This document shows, in pieces, positions 5,232-5,680 of a stretch of DNA of 5,680 nt (position 1 is the first letter of the stretch; every line of letters begins with the position of its first letter). The DNA is taken from assembly GCA_021795535.1 (NCBI GenBank), contig JAJYPG010000109.1:1-5680 (forward strand), given 5' to 3'. The DNA is from Planctomycetota bacterium. Its GTDB lineage: Bacteria > Planctomycetota > Phycisphaerae > WQYP01. Position numbers and translations under genes: made by a program. The notes beneath the pieces are model-generated. The model saw only the letters and a program-made list of their open reading frames with translations. It was not told the DNA's origin and did no database searches.

Positions 5232-5678
5232 ATGAAAATTCTGCATATTATTGACCCGACCTGTGGCCTGGACACGCTGGATACCATTGTTCTGCTGCTG
5301 GAAAAATTGTCCGCCGACCAGCACGTTCTGGTCTTGGGGAACTATGGATGGCGCGATGCGGCGTTGATGGCTGGCGTAAAGCCCGACCAATTGACCTGGA
5401 GCCGCGGTCTAGCCCGTTGGGATCCCACACTGTTGCGGGCGCTAAGCCAGACTGTCGGAAAGTACGAACCAACACATATTCATGCGTGGGGAACGTGGGG
5501 GGTGCGGACGGCGTCTCGGCTGGGAATGAATCTGCCCCGTATCGCTGGTATTCAGGTGGCACCGAAAAAAGCTCTGCTGAAATCCATGGTTCGCTCGGAA
5601 CAGCGCTGTCCCATGCTGTTTGTAACGCCGTGGAATCTGACCATGAATAGTCTGGTGGCGGCGGGAATTCCACGCTAG
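5232..5678 (+). CDS. glycosyltransferase N-terminal domain (GT4-like), interrupted by TAG
   Basis: The 148 residues resemble the N-terminal Rossmann domain of GT-B glycosyltransferases (family 4), which move a sugar from a nucleotide donor onto a lipid, glycan or protein acceptor at the inner face of the membrane. What is seen: the first strand MKILHIIDPTCG, then HVLVLG, the HIHAWGTWG loop (typical of the acceptor side), LPRIAGIQVAP, and the LVTP-type strand MLFVTPWN, ending in SLVAAGIPR. Full members have about 350-400 residues, with the donor-binding half following exactly where this frame meets TAG (5676-5678). Either the gene carries a nonsense change (CAG to TAG would fit) or there is a sequence error, or a free-standing N-domain is made. 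The ATG at 5232 fits the family start, with GGAG 12 bases before; ATG 5214 or TTG 5190 would add 6 or 14 residues. It lies 69 bases after pyrK. Confidence 0.72.
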   Translation: MKILHIIDPTCGLDTLDTIVLLLEKLSADQHVLVLGNYGWRDAALMAGVKPDQLTWSRGLARWDPTLLRALSQTVGKYEPTHIHAWGTWGVRTASRLGMNLPRIAGIQVAPKKALLKSMVRSEQRCPMLFVTPWNLTMNSLVAAGIPR

Positions 5679-5680
5679 AT

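Overview
The window looks like an ordinary chromosomal segment of a moderately GC-rich bacterium, most likely from the Planctomycetota (perhaps the Phycisphaerae). That placement is an inference. It rests mainly on the DXS protein, whose motifs (GDAS instead of GDG, SGFPEPAEGPYDLF, GICESHA instead of the usual AEQHA) match my recollection of planctomycete DXS better than proteobacterial or firmicute DXS. No phage, transposon, CRISPR, tRNA or rRNA signal was found.

Layout. (1) Bases 1-173 are the 3' end of the F1-ATPase beta subunit gene (atpD, + strand). Its stop is followed by a weak and then a strong intrinsic-terminator hairpin, and there is no atpC. (2) Bases 293-1608 hold a minus-strand pair: a 127-codon gene of unknown function, then, 29 bases later, an aldo/keto reductase. 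Both have good Shine-Dalgarno sequences. The reductase converges on atpD, and the strong hairpin between them can serve both directions. (3) Bases 1609-2034 are a divergent intergenic region of about 425 bases with several hairpins, a 10-bp palindrome and two doubtful small ORFs. (4) Bases 2035-5678 are three + strand genes: dxs (1-deoxy-D-xylulose-5-phosphate synthase, complete), pyrK (electron-transfer subunit of dihydroorotate dehydrogenase, complete), and the N-terminal half of a GT-B-type glycosyltransferase that meets an in-frame TAG two bases before the window ends.

How the genes work together. The genes serve different core processes: ATP synthesis, isoprenoid precursor supply through the MEP pathway, pyrimidine synthesis and sugar transfer. 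The dxs-pyrK-glycosyltransferase run could be co-transcribed, but the gaps (170 and 69 bases) are loose and pyrD is not in view. Nothing here amounts to a new multi-gene system. The points most worth a second look are the interrupted glycosyltransferase, the structured dxs leader, the unrecognised 127-aa protein, the insertion in PyrK and the missing atpC.
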